Assembly: GCA_000508865.1 (NCBI GenBank)
Contig: BAHP02000047.1
Coordinates: forward strand, 1-36,453
DNA from: Clostridiales bacterium VE202-01
GTDB taxonomy: Bacteria > Bacillota_I > Bacilli_A > Erysipelotrichales > Coprobacillaceae
Reading direction: 5' to 3'
Length of the DNA stretch: 36,453 bases
Program-made: the position numbers and the translations under genes
The notes under the pieces: model-generated
Database searches by the model: none
What the model saw: only the letters and a program-made list of their open reading frames with translations
Told to the model about the DNA's origin: nothing
Part shown: positions 17,239 to 26,645 of the stretch, one piece after another
Numbering within the stretch: position 1 is the stretch's first letter
How the letters are laid out: each line of letters begins with the position of its first letter

Positions 17239-18183
17239 TTAATTATATTCCTGTTTACGATTACTATCCTTAACAATATAAATAGGTCGTGCTTTATTTT
17301 CCATATAGTCTTTAGACACATACTCTCCTAATATAGCAATTAATAGCATTTGTGTCCCGCTTAGAAACAAAATTAAACAAACTATTGTTGTATAACCACT
17401 AACACTATTTCCAAATAATAAAGTTGATATGGCGGTATAAAGAGATAAAATTATTGATCCAATAAATAGAAATACTCCAAAAACTCCTGCTAATTTTAGT
17501 GGTGCTGTAGAAAAAGAAAACATTCCTTCTAAAGCATAAGAAAATAAACTTTTAAAATTCCACTTTGTACATCCCGCAGCTCTTTCGACATTATTAAAGG
17601 GAATCCATTTAGTTTCAAAACCAACATAAGAAAATAGACCTTTCATATAACGATTATATTCCCTGATTTTTAAAATCGAATTTACCATCAATCTACTCAT
17701 CATTCTAAAATCACCAGCACCATCTGACATATCCAATTTTGACAAACGCTGCATAACTTTATAAAAAGATTTACTTAAAAAATTACGTAAAGCACCTTCT
17801 CCTTCGCGATCCATCCGTTTTCCAGCACAGCAATCATATCCTTCTTGACTAACGGCTTGATACATTGGAGCTAATAATTTAGGCGGATGTTGAAGATCAG
17901 CATCCATAATAACACAATAATCACCTACAGATTTTTCCAGCCCTGCAAACATTGCCGCCTCTTTTCCAAAATTACGAGAAAAAGAATAGTAATTACAATG
18001 ATCATCTATCGCACAAATATCTTTCAATAAACTGATCGTATGATCACTACTGCCATCATCAATAAATAAGATTTCATAATCAACATTTTCGATTTTTTCC
18101 AACTCTTTAGTTACTTCTTGATGAAATAATGGTAAGACCTCTTCTTCATTATAACAAGGAACAATAACACTAATTTTGTCCAT
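17239..18183 (-). CDS. GT2 glycosyltransferase (GtrB/CsbB-like, polyprenyl-phosphate sugar synthase)
   Basis: Transfers a sugar from a nucleotide donor to undecaprenyl phosphate at the inner face of the membrane. The GT-A fold is marked by ISVIVPCYNEEE, DDGSSDHT, NFGKEAAM and the acidic donor motif MDADLQHPP; two C-terminal membrane helices follow (about residues 230-290). The ATG at 18183 (MDKISV) has GAGGAG 9 bases upstream and is better spaced than the ATG at 18189. It overlaps the gtrA stop, so the three genes YfhO, GtrA and this one are coupled. Donor sugar unknown. Confidence 0.88.
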   Translation of the reverse strand: MDKISVIVPCYNEEEVLPLFHQEVTKELEKIENVDYEILFIDDGSSDHTISLLKDICAIDDHCNYYSFSRNFGKEAAMFAGLEKSVGDYCVIMDADLQHPPKLLAPMYQAVSQEGYDCCAGKRMDREGEGALRNFLSKSFYKVMQRLSKLDMSDGAGDFRMMSRLMVNSILKIREYNRYMKGLFSYVGFETKWIPFNNVERAAGCTKWNFKSLFSYALEGMFSFSTAPLKLAGVFGVFLFIGSIILSLYTAISTLLFGNSVSGYTTIVCLILFLSGTQMLLIAILGEYVSKDYMENKARPIYIVKDSNRKQEYN

Positions 18184-18577
18184 ATTCATGATCTCCTCTC
18201 ACAGCAAAAATACTAAATTTGCATAAACTATAGTTTGAAATAACAGTAATTATACTAACGACGATTTTAGAGAGCATCTCATTAGCTCCCAATAGCTGGA
18301 TGAACCCAAACAATAAGACACTTTCAACAATTAATGTTCCTAAACGCATCGCAAAAAAATGATATGCTTCCCTTCCTGCTTCATTAACACTTTTAAAAAC
18401 AAAACGTTTATTGGCCCAAAATGCAAAAATCACTGCCCCGATCCATGAAACAACATTTGCAATCAACCAGTTTTGATCAATGATCTTAATAACGGACCAA
18501 TAAATAACAAAATTAACCATGGTCGTACAACCACCTACAAACACATAACTAATCAATTCTTTTAACTCTTTTTTCAT
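18170..18577 (-). CDS. GtrA-family membrane protein (lipid-linked sugar flippase)
   Basis: A 135-residue protein with four membrane helices and the GtrA-family start (LISYVFVGGCTTMVNFVIYW) plus WIGAVIFAFWANKRFVF. Members are thought to move undecaprenyl-phosphate-linked sugars to the outer face for surface-polymer decoration. It overlaps the YfhO gene by 29 bases and the GT2 gene by up to 20, tight coupling that supports a joint function. Confidence 0.88.
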   Translation of the reverse strand: MKKELKELISYVFVGGCTTMVNFVIYWSVIKIIDQNWLIANVVSWIGAVIFAFWANKRFVFKSVNEAGREAYHFFAMRLGTLIVESVLLFGFIQLLGANEMLSKIVVSIITVISNYSLCKFSIFAVRGDHEYGQN

Positions 18578-20987
18578 CCTGCCATCTCCCTTGAAAAACT
18601 AATAAAATAATTCCTAAACAACTTATTAAAAGGCCAGCATTTTTCATCGGAGCATTAAATATAATTGTAACTTGATGTTTTCCTTTAGATATTTTTGCCC
18701 CTAAAAAAGCCTTATTAACGCATTCATTTTTTACTTCTTTACCATCAATTAATATTTTATAACCATCTTGATAAACAAATGAGGTTACAAGATAGCCATC
18801 TTCTTTTACATCGATCATGCCTTTTGCAAGCGTATTTCTTTGATTATATTCACCTTTAAAAGCATCAATTTCCTGATTACGGTTTTTTATAACATCATAA
18901 TCGATTACATGAATCTTTATATTAGATAAGTCATATCGTCCTTTTGAAAATTCAATCGCTAATTTATCTAATCTTTCATTTTGACTTAATACATATGTAA
19001 AATGATTATTATGATTAGGGTATGGAGCACTCGTTGCTGATAATTTATTTTTGATGCCATTGATCGTAATACTTGTATCCGTATTTTTTATCAATTTCAC
19101 TTTCTTTAAATCAAATTCAATAATTAAAATCTTATTTTCTAAATTCTGCTCAAGATTTAATACCAGCTCAGATTTTTTCTTTGTATTTATACGATAACCA
19201 TTATCTAACTTAATTATCCCTAAATCATCACTTTTATTATTAATTGTTGTTTTTAAATCAATTGACTCTACTTTACTTTGATAATCACTTCGATCAGTTT
19301 TTACAATTGTGTTATTATAAATCGTATCTAGTGTTTTTGGAAAAGTTAATTTATCAAACTCATCTTCACTATAAATATCACTCGAAGCATATATTAACGG
19401 TAATACATCATTATTTTGATACACATGATTTTCTATTTCTTGATAACCAATAGGAACGATCGTTTCACTATATATTGTTTTTACTGCCATCAGTCCTTGA
19501 AAAAATATATTTGAATTAGATAAACACGCAACTCTATTTCGGATACTTATCGGATTATTAATAATATCATAATAAAATTGGTTATATCGCGAATTACTGA
19601 TTGAACTATAAATAGAGGTTCTAAAAATATTATCTTTTACCTGATTTACGGTATTTAAAGACTCTTTAAAAATATCTGTTCGACTATCATTATCATATTT
19701 AAGATCATTTATTTTAGAGACCTGTTGATATGTCTTAGTTGTAACAAAATTTTCTGTCTGATTATCAAAATAACTTATAATAAGGGGAAATGTCATTAAT
19801 AACAAAACTGTAGATTTTGTAAATTTTAAATATAATAACAAAGCTATCATACATGCTGCCATATCCAAAACAACTAACGGCTGTTGATAAATTGTTGCTA
19901 CTGGTAAAAGTAATAAAATAATCATCTTGAAATCCAGCTTTATTGAATTTTGTTTAAAATATTGTAATACATAAATAGTTAAATATATTATTAAAGGAAT
20001 TAAGGGTATTAAGATCTTTGCTCTGGGATATAAAAAACCATTTAAAACAAATGAAAAAACGGGAATAAACAAAAGTAATAATAGCCAGATACTTAAATAA
20101 CGAACTTTTTTGATTTTTAATCCCAATATCAATCCTATCCAGGCAAAATATCCAAGTCCACATCCATAATGATCATACAATAATGATTCAAAATTAAATC
20201 TTGGAATCAATAAACTCCATATATTTATTGACGTATTGTTGCTTTGATGATTTTCAAGCATTACATATGCGGTAGGCAACAGTAAAACAGCACAAATCAT
20301 TATTCCTATTATTAAGGGTCTGATAAAGAAAAATACTTCTTTAAAACTTAATTTTCTTTCAAGTCTTATCATTTCAAAACAATAATAACTAAAAATCACT
20401 AATAAAGCAGCAATACTAAAAAAATAACTATTTGTAATTATTCCTACAACTGCCACGATCAACAGACTTACTTTCTTTTTTTCAATATATATATCAACTG
20501 CTATTAACGCTAAAATCAACATTGCCATATAATCAACAAACATTATTTGGCGATGACTTTGAAAAAGCAAAGAAGAAGATAGTAATGTAACTGCACCAGT
20601 TAAACATAACCAAATATTAAATTGCTTACGTTTTAACCAGTAATAGCATAAATTAACACTTAAAACTATATTAATTAACATATAGGTAATTATTATATCT
20701 TTCATTTCTACTGACGGTAATAGACAACTAATTAATACATCTATTCTGAATAAACCATAGTAAGATAAATTATAAATATTTTGTCCAGCACCAATGTTAA
20801 AAGCAAAATCAGGAAAAATAGTTTTGTTTTCTAACATCACATTTCTAATGTAATCAGCCAGATTAACATGTTGCGAAAGCCAATCTGTATTTGAACCAAA
20901 GATACTTAAAGAAGGCATAATAAAATAAACTATCATTATAGTTAAACATGTTAAAAATATAAATGGATAAACATTTCTTCTTTTCAT
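18549..20987 (-). CDS. YfhO-family membrane glycosyltransferase (GT-C type)
   Basis: A large protein with about twelve to fourteen N-terminal membrane helices, a long extracytoplasmic part (about residues 430-780) and a final helix. In Bacillus, YfhO works with the GT2 enzyme CsbB to put sugars on lipoteichoic acid, so this is probably the outer-face transferase of the same system. The ATG at 20987 (MKRRNVYPF) has GGAG 9 bases before it; the ATG at 20996 is too close. Length about 812 residues, close to the family. First gene of the operon, divergent from a two-component system. Confidence 0.85.
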   Translation of the reverse strand: MKRRNVYPFIFLTCLTIMIVYFIMPSLSIFGSNTDWLSQHVNLADYIRNVMLENKTIFPDFAFNIGAGQNIYNLSYYGLFRIDVLISCLLPSVEMKDIIITYMLINIVLSVNLCYYWLKRKQFNIWLCLTGAVTLLSSSLLFQSHRQIMFVDYMAMLILALIAVDIYIEKKKVSLLIVAVVGIITNSYFFSIAALLVIFSYYCFEMIRLERKLSFKEVFFFIRPLIIGIMICAVLLLPTAYVMLENHQSNNTSINIWSLLIPRFNFESLLYDHYGCGLGYFAWIGLILGLKIKKVRYLSIWLLLLLFIPVFSFVLNGFLYPRAKILIPLIPLIIYLTIYVLQYFKQNSIKLDFKMIILLLLPVATIYQQPLVVLDMAACMIALLLYLKFTKSTVLLLMTFPLIISYFDNQTENFVTTKTYQQVSKINDLKYDNDSRTDIFKESLNTVNQVKDNIFRTSIYSSISNSRYNQFYYDIINNPISIRNRVACLSNSNIFFQGLMAVKTIYSETIVPIGYQEIENHVYQNNDVLPLIYASSDIYSEDEFDKLTFPKTLDTIYNNTIVKTDRSDYQSKVESIDLKTTINNKSDDLGIIKLDNGYRINTKKKSELVLNLEQNLENKILIIEFDLKKVKLIKNTDTSITINGIKNKLSATSAPYPNHNNHFTYVLSQNERLDKLAIEFSKGRYDLSNIKIHVIDYDVIKNRNQEIDAFKGEYNQRNTLAKGMIDVKEDGYLVTSFVYQDGYKILIDGKEVKNECVNKAFLGAKISKGKHQVTIIFNAPMKNAGLLISCLGIILLVFQGRWQDEKRVKRID

Positions 20988-21021
20988 TACTATCATTCTC
21001 CTGCTTAGTATTATCTATCAT

Positions 21022-21087
21022 ATTCCTTAAGAACAGCCTAAAGAACATCTAAATATTTCTTAATTTTTGGTTTATTAATTTCTTAAT
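21022..21087. repeat. Direct repeats between the YfhO operon and the two-component genes
   Basis: CCTTAAGAACAG (21026-21037) and CCTAAAGAACAT (21038-21049) match at 10 of 12 positions with a 12-base period. ATTTCTTAAT occurs exactly at 21055-21064 and 21078-21087, 23 bases apart. Tandem direct repeats are the usual binding layout of OmpR/PhoB-type regulators, one of which is encoded next door. Confidence 0.5.
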
Positions 21088-21100
21088 AATCAATATAATG

Positions 21101-21106
21101 TATAAT
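21101..21106 (+). promoter_or_regulatory. -10 box of the two-component operon
   Basis: A perfect TATAAT, 22 bases before the chosen ATG at 21128, with no good -35 box but a direct repeat just upstream. This rules against the ATG at 21098, which would precede the transcript start. Confidence 0.5.
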
Positions 21107-21127
21107 AAATACGAAGTTGGTGAATAT

Positions 21128-21829
21128 ATGATAAATAATAAAATTTTAATTGCTGATGATAATCCTGAGATTCGAGAAGTTCTAAATGTACTTTTATCTA
21201 GTGAAGGTTATGAAGTTATCGAAGCTAAAGATGGTCAAGAAGTAATTAACTTAATTGATGCTGATATTGATTTATATATTCTTGATATTATGATGCCTGT
21301 TATAAATGGTTATCAAGCATGTATCGAAATTCGTAAAAAATCAAATGCTCCTATTTTGTTTTTAACAGCTAAAACTCAAGAAAGTGACAAAACCCTTGGT
21401 TTTTCTAGTGGTGGCGATGATTATCTTTCAAAACCCTTTTCTTACAATGAACTAACAACAAGGGTTAAAGCATTACTAAGAAGATATTATATCTATCAAG
21501 GAAAAGTTGATAAATATAATATGACTGAAAATAAAATCATATACAACAATATAGTTATTGATCCTAATAACGAAACCGTATTTCTAGATAATAAACAAAT
21601 CGAATTAACATATATCGAATATCAAATTCTGTATCTACTTTTAAGTAATCGCAAACATATATACTCTACCCAAGCTCTTTATGAAAAAATTTGGAATGAA
21701 CCATATTACTACAGTGCTAATAATACTATCATGGTCCATATTCGTAATTTGCGAAAAAAGATCGAAAGTGACCCTCAAAATCCTAAAATAATTAAAACTA
21801 TTTGGGGTAAAGGTTATCGCTGTGATTAA
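21128..21829 (+). CDS. OmpR-family response regulator (VanR-like)
   Basis: Receiver domain with the acidic pair DD (residues 10-11), phospho-acceptor Asp54 (LDIMMP), the Thr of LTAK and the Lys of SKPFSY, all canonical. A winged helix of the OmpR type follows (IELTYIEYQILYLLLSN, ending IWGKGYRCD). I choose ATG 21128 (MINNKILIADD, GGTG just upstream), giving 233 residues. The stop overlaps the start of the kinase gene by 8 bases. Confidence 0.92.
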   Translation: MINNKILIADDNPEIREVLNVLLSSEGYEVIEAKDGQEVINLIDADIDLYILDIMMPVINGYQACIEIRKKSNAPILFLTAKTQESDKTLGFSSGGDDYLSKPFSYNELTTRVKALLRRYYIYQGKVDKYNMTENKIIYNNIVIDPNNETVFLDNKQIELTYIEYQILYLLLSNRKHIYSTQALYEKIWNEPYYYSANNTIMVHIRNLRKKIESDPQNPKIIKTIWGKGYRCD

Positions 21830-23144
21830 GCATTTTTTTAATAAACTTAGTGTTCAAATAAGTGCTGTAATTATTTTATTAGGTACCCTTGCAATCGTTG
21901 TATTTTGTTTGTTGTATATGGCAAGAGAAAATTTTTTTGAATTCACTCAGGATTTGGGAATTATTTCTGAAAATACTGAAGCTTATGCAATCAATATTGA
22001 AAATCAACTAATTGATAATAATGTATCAATCAATGATGTTGAAGAAATAGACAAAATTATTGGTACTAGTGAGATTTATAGTGTAAATCTTTATAATAAA
22101 GCTGATAATCTTGCTATAACGGGATCTTTTGCAACTATGCTTGATAATTTATTTATTGGTTATACTGTTTATGACACTGATATCATCTATGATGGTGATG
22201 AATATCATACTGATATTCAATTAAAAGATGGTAATGTTGAAATGTATGTGTATTCTTATGCAATCGCAAAACTTGTTATCCCTTATCTTGTATTTTCAAT
22301 TATCATTGCCTTATCAATATTTTTAATTCCTACATATTTATTTATAAAACGAAAAGTTCATTATATTGAGAATTTAAAAAATGATGTCACATATATGTCT
22401 CAAGGGGATCTTAATCATCCAATTTTGATAAATAGTAATGATGAAATTGGTGAGCTGTCTGAGCAAATCAATAATCTTCGTCTAATCTTAAAAGATAATT
22501 TTGCTACTGAGGAAGCAAATCGTAAAGCTAATTATGAGCTTGTAACAGCTCTGTCTCATGATATTCGAACACCATTAACATCATTGATGGGATATTTAGA
22601 TATTATCAGACTTAAAAAATACAGAAATGATGAACAGTATAATTTATATCTTAATAATTCAATCGATAAAGTTAATCAGATCAATGAACTGGCAAATAAA
22701 ATGTTTGAGTATTTTCTTGTTTTTAGTAAAGAACAAGATACAGAATTAACAAAGATGTCTTTAGGTGTGATTTATGAATACATGATTGAAAATATCGATG
22801 TATTAAATGAACATGGTTTTATTATTGAAAAAAGTTTAGAACCAAGAGATGCATTTATTCGTGGTAACATTAATTTGATTAAAAGAATTATTAATAATAT
22901 TTTTTCAAATCTGTTAAAATATGCCGAAATCAATCAGCCTGTTTATATAAAAATGATCACTGATGAAAATAATTTAAAACTAGTATTTAAAAATCAAAAG
23001 AAAAATACGACTAATTATATTGAAAGTAATCAAATCGGATTAAAAAGTGTCCAGCAAATGTTAAAGATCCATGATGGTTCTTTTATGGTTGTTGATGATG
23101 AAAATACTTTTAATGTTACGATTACAATTCCTTTGATGAAATAA
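21822..23144 (+). CDS. Sensor histidine kinase (VanS-like)
   Basis: Partner of the preceding regulator. Two membrane helices (about residues 11-31 and 150-172) flank an extracytoplasmic region of about 115 residues, followed by HAMP, the phospho-acceptor box ALSHDIRTPL (His near 246) and an ATPase domain with the N-box IINNIFSNLLKYAE. The glycine-rich G1 box is reduced (NQKKNTTNYIESN before IGLKSVQQML), as in many VanS-like kinases. The signal is unknown. Its divergent neighbour, a teichoic-acid-type glycosylation operon, suggests an envelope cue. Confidence 0.92.
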   Translation: MIKHFFNKLSVQISAVIILLGTLAIVVFCLLYMARENFFEFTQDLGIISENTEAYAINIENQLIDNNVSINDVEEIDKIIGTSEIYSVNLYNKADNLAITGSFATMLDNLFIGYTVYDTDIIYDGDEYHTDIQLKDGNVEMYVYSYAIAKLVIPYLVFSIIIALSIFLIPTYLFIKRKVHYIENLKNDVTYMSQGDLNHPILINSNDEIGELSEQINNLRLILKDNFATEEANRKANYELVTALSHDIRTPLTSLMGYLDIIRLKKYRNDEQYNLYLNNSIDKVNQINELANKMFEYFLVFSKEQDTELTKMSLGVIYEYMIENIDVLNEHGFIIEKSLEPRDAFIRGNINLIKRIINNIFSNLLKYAEINQPVYIKMITDENNLKLVFKNQKKNTTNYIESNQIGLKSVQQMLKIHDGSFMVVDDENTFNVTITIPLMK

Positions 23145-23184
23145 TTAGTGTATAATGATGATATATTTTAATTGAGGTGAACAT

Positions 23185-23697
23185 ATGCAAACAATCGCAA
23201 AATTTGAAAAAGTATCAGTTAAACAGTTTTTAAATGATTTTAAAGACAGTTTTCCTGAGTATCATGAAACAACAATAAATGAAATTTATGATTCATTGAC
23301 ATTGCCAAAAAGAGCTACAGTAGGCTCAGCCGGATATGATTTTTATACTCCAATCGATTTTATCTTAAAACCTAATGAAACTATCAAAATTCCTACTGGA
23401 ATTAGAGTTTCTATTAATGAAGGCTGGTTTTTAGCAATCTTCCCAAGAAGTGGTTTAGGCTTTAAATACCGTTTACAATTAAACAACACTGTCGGGATAA
23501 TTGACAGTGACTACTATTATAGTGATAATGAAGGTCATATTTTTATTAAAATTACTAATGATAGTAATGAAAATAAAACGGTGGAAATAAAAAAAGGACA
23601 AGGATTTGCCCAAGGAATATTTATGCCTTTTGGTATTTGTGAAGATGATGATACTGATCAACAGCGTAATGGTGGCTTCGGTTCAACAACTAAATAA
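23185..23697 (+). CDS. dut: dUTP diphosphatase (trimeric dUTPase)
   Basis: Hydrolyses dUTP to dUMP, keeping uracil out of DNA and feeding dTMP synthesis. All five motifs are visible: I AGYDFYTP, II PRSGLGFK, III NTVGIIDSDY, IV GQGFAQGIF, V RNGGFGSTTK. An extra N-terminal segment of about 35 residues precedes motif I; total 170. GAGGTGA precedes the ATG. It begins 41 bases after the kinase stop, with a TATAAT at 23151-23156 that could be its own -10 box. A clear terminator follows. Confidence 0.95.
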   Translation: MQTIAKFEKVSVKQFLNDFKDSFPEYHETTINEIYDSLTLPKRATVGSAGYDFYTPIDFILKPNETIKIPTGIRVSINEGWFLAIFPRSGLGFKYRLQLNNTVGIIDSDYYYSDNEGHIFIKITNDSNENKTVEIKKGQGFAQGIFMPFGICEDDDTDQQRNGGFGSTTK

Positions 23698-23700
23698 TGT

Positions 23701-23727
23701 AACAGTACAATTTAAGTACTGTTTTTT
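23701..23727 (+). terminator. Terminator downstream of dUTPase
   Basis: AACAGTAC (23701-23708), a 7-base loop, GTACTGTT (23716-23723), then TTTT. It starts 3 bases after the stop. Confidence 0.85.
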
Positions 23728-23770
23728 ATTATAAACAAAAATGGATAGACTTCTCTAAATCAACCCACTT

Positions 23771-24466
23771 TTATTTCTTTAAATATTCATCAATAAATGT
23801 ATAAATTTCTTTTGATCTTGAACGAGCAATTTCAAAGGTCTTATATGTTTTATTAGTTTTAACCACGATTTGATAATGATTATATCTTAATATATGTTTT
23901 AAATTAACGATACTATCACGATTAACCATAATGAAACATGAATTTAATTTCTTATAAATATCTTTTAATGTCTTTTCCATTAATCGCTCTTCTTTATTGG
24001 TAAATATATATATTTTCCGATCAAGCATTTTAATATATTTAATATTTTTTTGTTTAAATAAAGTAATATTATTTCCAGCTGTTTTCAAACTAACATATTC
24101 TCTAATAAGAAGCTTGAAACAATCTTTAATATCTTTAAGCAATAATTTATCAATATCTTTTATGTCAATAAAATCATAAACATTAAGAAAATAAGAATTG
24201 TATCTTTTATATTTATCATTAGAAACAAAAATAATAATTATTTCTTTATTAAAAAAATAAAGTTCTTTAGCAATACTATTTCCAGGATAACTAGTATCAT
24301 CTAAATCAATTATTACTATTTCATAATTCTTTTTTTTATCTACTAATTCATCTAATTTAGCTGTCTTGATAATACGATATTCATAATTTTCTTTAAATAA
24401 TTCTTTTGAAATAAACTCATAAAGAAAATTATTTCTCTGTTTTGATAATATCGCAATATTTATCAT
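23771..24466 (-). CDS. LytTR-type transcriptional regulator with degenerate receiver
   Basis: The C-terminal half is a LytTR DNA-binding domain (ITLFKQKNIKYIKML, FIMVNRDSIVNLKHI, then EIARSRSKEI). The N-terminal half has the receiver fold with an Asp at the phospho-site position (Asp54 in VIIDLDD), but the acidic pair is replaced (AILSKQR) and the conserved Lys-Pro is missing, so normal phosphorylation is doubtful. Length 231. No histidine kinase lies beside it. It is divergent from two ABC ATPase-permease fusions, the likely targets. Its ribosome site GGGAGAGG (24477-24484) is 10 bases before the ATG. Confidence 0.85.
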   Translation of the reverse strand: MINIAILSKQRNNFLYEFISKELFKENYEYRIIKTAKLDELVDKKKNYEIVIIDLDDTSYPGNSIAKELYFFNKEIIIIFVSNDKYKRYNSYFLNVYDFIDIKDIDKLLLKDIKDCFKLLIREYVSLKTAGNNITLFKQKNIKYIKMLDRKIYIFTNKEERLMEKTLKDIYKKLNSCFIMVNRDSIVNLKHILRYNHYQIVVKTNKTYKTFEIARSRSKEIYTFIDEYLKK

Positions 24467-24539
24467 TCTAAATGTTCCTCTCCCATATTTTAAACATCAT
24501 TTTTCTCTTTTTAAACACCTAATTATATAAACCGTAGAA

Positions 24540-24567
24540 ATTATAATATAATATGAGTAACTTACAA
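24540..24567 (-). promoter_or_regulatory. Promoter of the LytTR regulator gene
   Basis: Minus strand TTGTAA (24562-24567), a 16-base spacer, TATAAT (24540-24545). The leader is about 65 bases. Confidence 0.6.
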
Positions 24568-24581
24568 GTGACAAATGTCAC
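24568..24581. promoter_or_regulatory. Palindromic operator-like site GTGACA-AA-TGTCAC
   Basis: A perfect 6-bp dyad abutting the -35 box of the LytTR gene and upstream of the divergent ABC genes. LytTR proteins usually bind direct repeats, so another dimeric regulator may act here. Confidence 0.5.
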
Positions 24582-24666
24582 ATAATTATTAAAAATTTCA
24601 ACATTATTATTTACTAATATCAATTGTAAAAATAGTGCTTATTTATACTTAGAAAGAGGGATTCTA

Positions 24667-26645
24667 ATGATTAAATTAGATAATATAAAAATTAAGTATA
24701 ATAACAATGTTATTATCAAACAAGGAAGCATCTCATTGTTTAATGGTGAAATTACTTGTATTAGCGGTAAATCCGGTTGTGGTAAAACATCATTATTATA
24801 TTTGATCGGCTTACTTACAACAGAACAAAATTATTCTTATTATCTCGATGATCAATTGATCAATCTTCACGATAATAAGAAAATTGAATTAATCAGACAA
24901 AATAAAATAGGTTTCATTTTACAAGATAATACGATTCTTGAAGATTTATCAGTGATTGATAACATCTTTTTTCATAATAATGATAATAAATTAGCTAATG
25001 AGTTATTATCATATTTTGATCTTATAACTAAAAAAGATGTTTATCCTAAAAATTTATCAACTGGTGAAAAAAGACGTTTATCAATATGTATTGCCTTAGC
25101 TAAAGAACCAGCAATTCTTATTGGTGATGAAATAACTGCTTCACTAGATCCTGAACAAAAAAATAATGTTTTTCAAAAGTTAAAACATTATGCTTTAGAA
25201 AATAACATTTGTGTTGTTCTTGCTTCCCATGATGATGTGATCATCAATAATTGTAATCATCTTTATGAAATTAGAAATCAAGAAATTATTGAATTAAGAC
25301 ATGTTTCATTATCAAAACCAGCTGTTTCAAAAAGTAAAGATCATGTCTACAATCTAAAAAAATATTTAAAAGCATATCAGAAAAAACATTATTTTAACTA
25401 TCTTATTTCCACCTTTTTGATTGCTATAGCATTATTAATGTGCAGTGCTATTACCTCAACCTTTCATGCCATCGAAACTGATTTCAACCAAACTTTTGAT
25501 ACTTTATCACCTAAAAAATTGGTATCATTAAATTAAATGAAGAAGAGCTTAAAAATCGTGAAGAATCGCCACAATCTTATGAAAATGATATTCCCTACAT
25601 TAGAGAATCATGGACAACGTTAACCGATAAAGAGATTCAAGCTATTGAAGACCTTGAAAACGTTGAAGATATTTATCCTTATTATGAATTGGAATATCGT
25701 ATTGGTACTGTCTATATAAATAAGAAATCATTTATTTTTCCAGAAAATACCCTTATTTCTTTACAACCATATTATCAAAATGAAAGCAGTTATGATTATC
25801 GAGATGATGGTATATATATAAGTCAAAGGTTTGCCGACGATTTTAATATTAAAGTTAATGATACTATCAAAATTCCTTTAACAGTAGGATTTGCTCAAAA
25901 TATTGACCTTTCTATAGAAAAAGTTATCTTGGAAACAAAAGTAATTGGAATTAAAAAAGACGATACTACGATTGTCAGTAGGAGTGAAAATTCAGAACTT
26001 GTATTAGCATTAAACCCTTATTATTTAAAAATCAGTGATAAACAATTTTATGATCTGTATCAACAGCTTACCCCGACATTACCACCGACAGGATCTTATA
26101 TTATTTTTGCAACCAAAAATGAATATGTTCCTATAGTTATTGAAAACCTAAAGAAAACCTTTAATGAAAGTGAAATATCTTATACTTATCCAATTTATAA
26201 AGAAATGGAAACAATGAAACAAAACCAATTAGGTACTGAATACTTAGTGGAAATTACTGTCAGTGTAATGATTATTGGGTTATTGACTCTTATTAAATAT
26301 ATTCAATTAAAAAATCGTCAAAACGAATTAAATATGTTAAGAGTCAATGGTATTTCTAATAAAAAAATAATATCAGCTTTTTGTCAGGAATCACTGATTC
26401 AAAGTTTAAAAGTACTAGCAATAACAATGATCATCTATATTTTTATTTCTTTACCAAATCTATTTTTAGAGATTAAATTTCCTAATCTATTAATAGAGTT
26501 ATCTTTATATGCTCGTCTATCAACATATGATCTAATAATTCTAATTATAGTCGCTATTCTTTCCTTTACCGCTCCGACATATCTTGTTCTTCGCACAATC
26601 TTGAAAAAAGATATTACAACATTATTAAGGGAAACTTATGATTAA
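24667..26645 (+). CDS. ABC transporter ATPase-permease fusion 1 (MacB/FtsX type), with a single-base frameshift
   Basis: N-terminal ATPase: Walker A GKSGCGKTS, signature LSTGEKRRLS, Walker B AILIGDEITASLD, H-loop LASHDD. A membrane helix (LISTFLIAIALLMCSAIT) then leads to an outside domain and three C-terminal helices (IMIIGLLTLIKYIQ-like onward). The frame stops at 25534-25536 after SPKKLVSLN; adding one A to the A6 run at 25513-25518 gives SPKKIGIIKLNEEELKN and continues to TAA at 26645, for 659 residues. AGAGGGA lies before the ATG. The stop overlaps fusion 2 by 8 bases. The layout resembles exporters of peptides or bacteriocin-immunity systems; substrate unknown. Confidence 0.8.

Noticed and set aside
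21098..21127. Earlier ATG for the response regulator
   Set aside because: It lies directly beside the TATAAT -10 box, before the expected transcript start.
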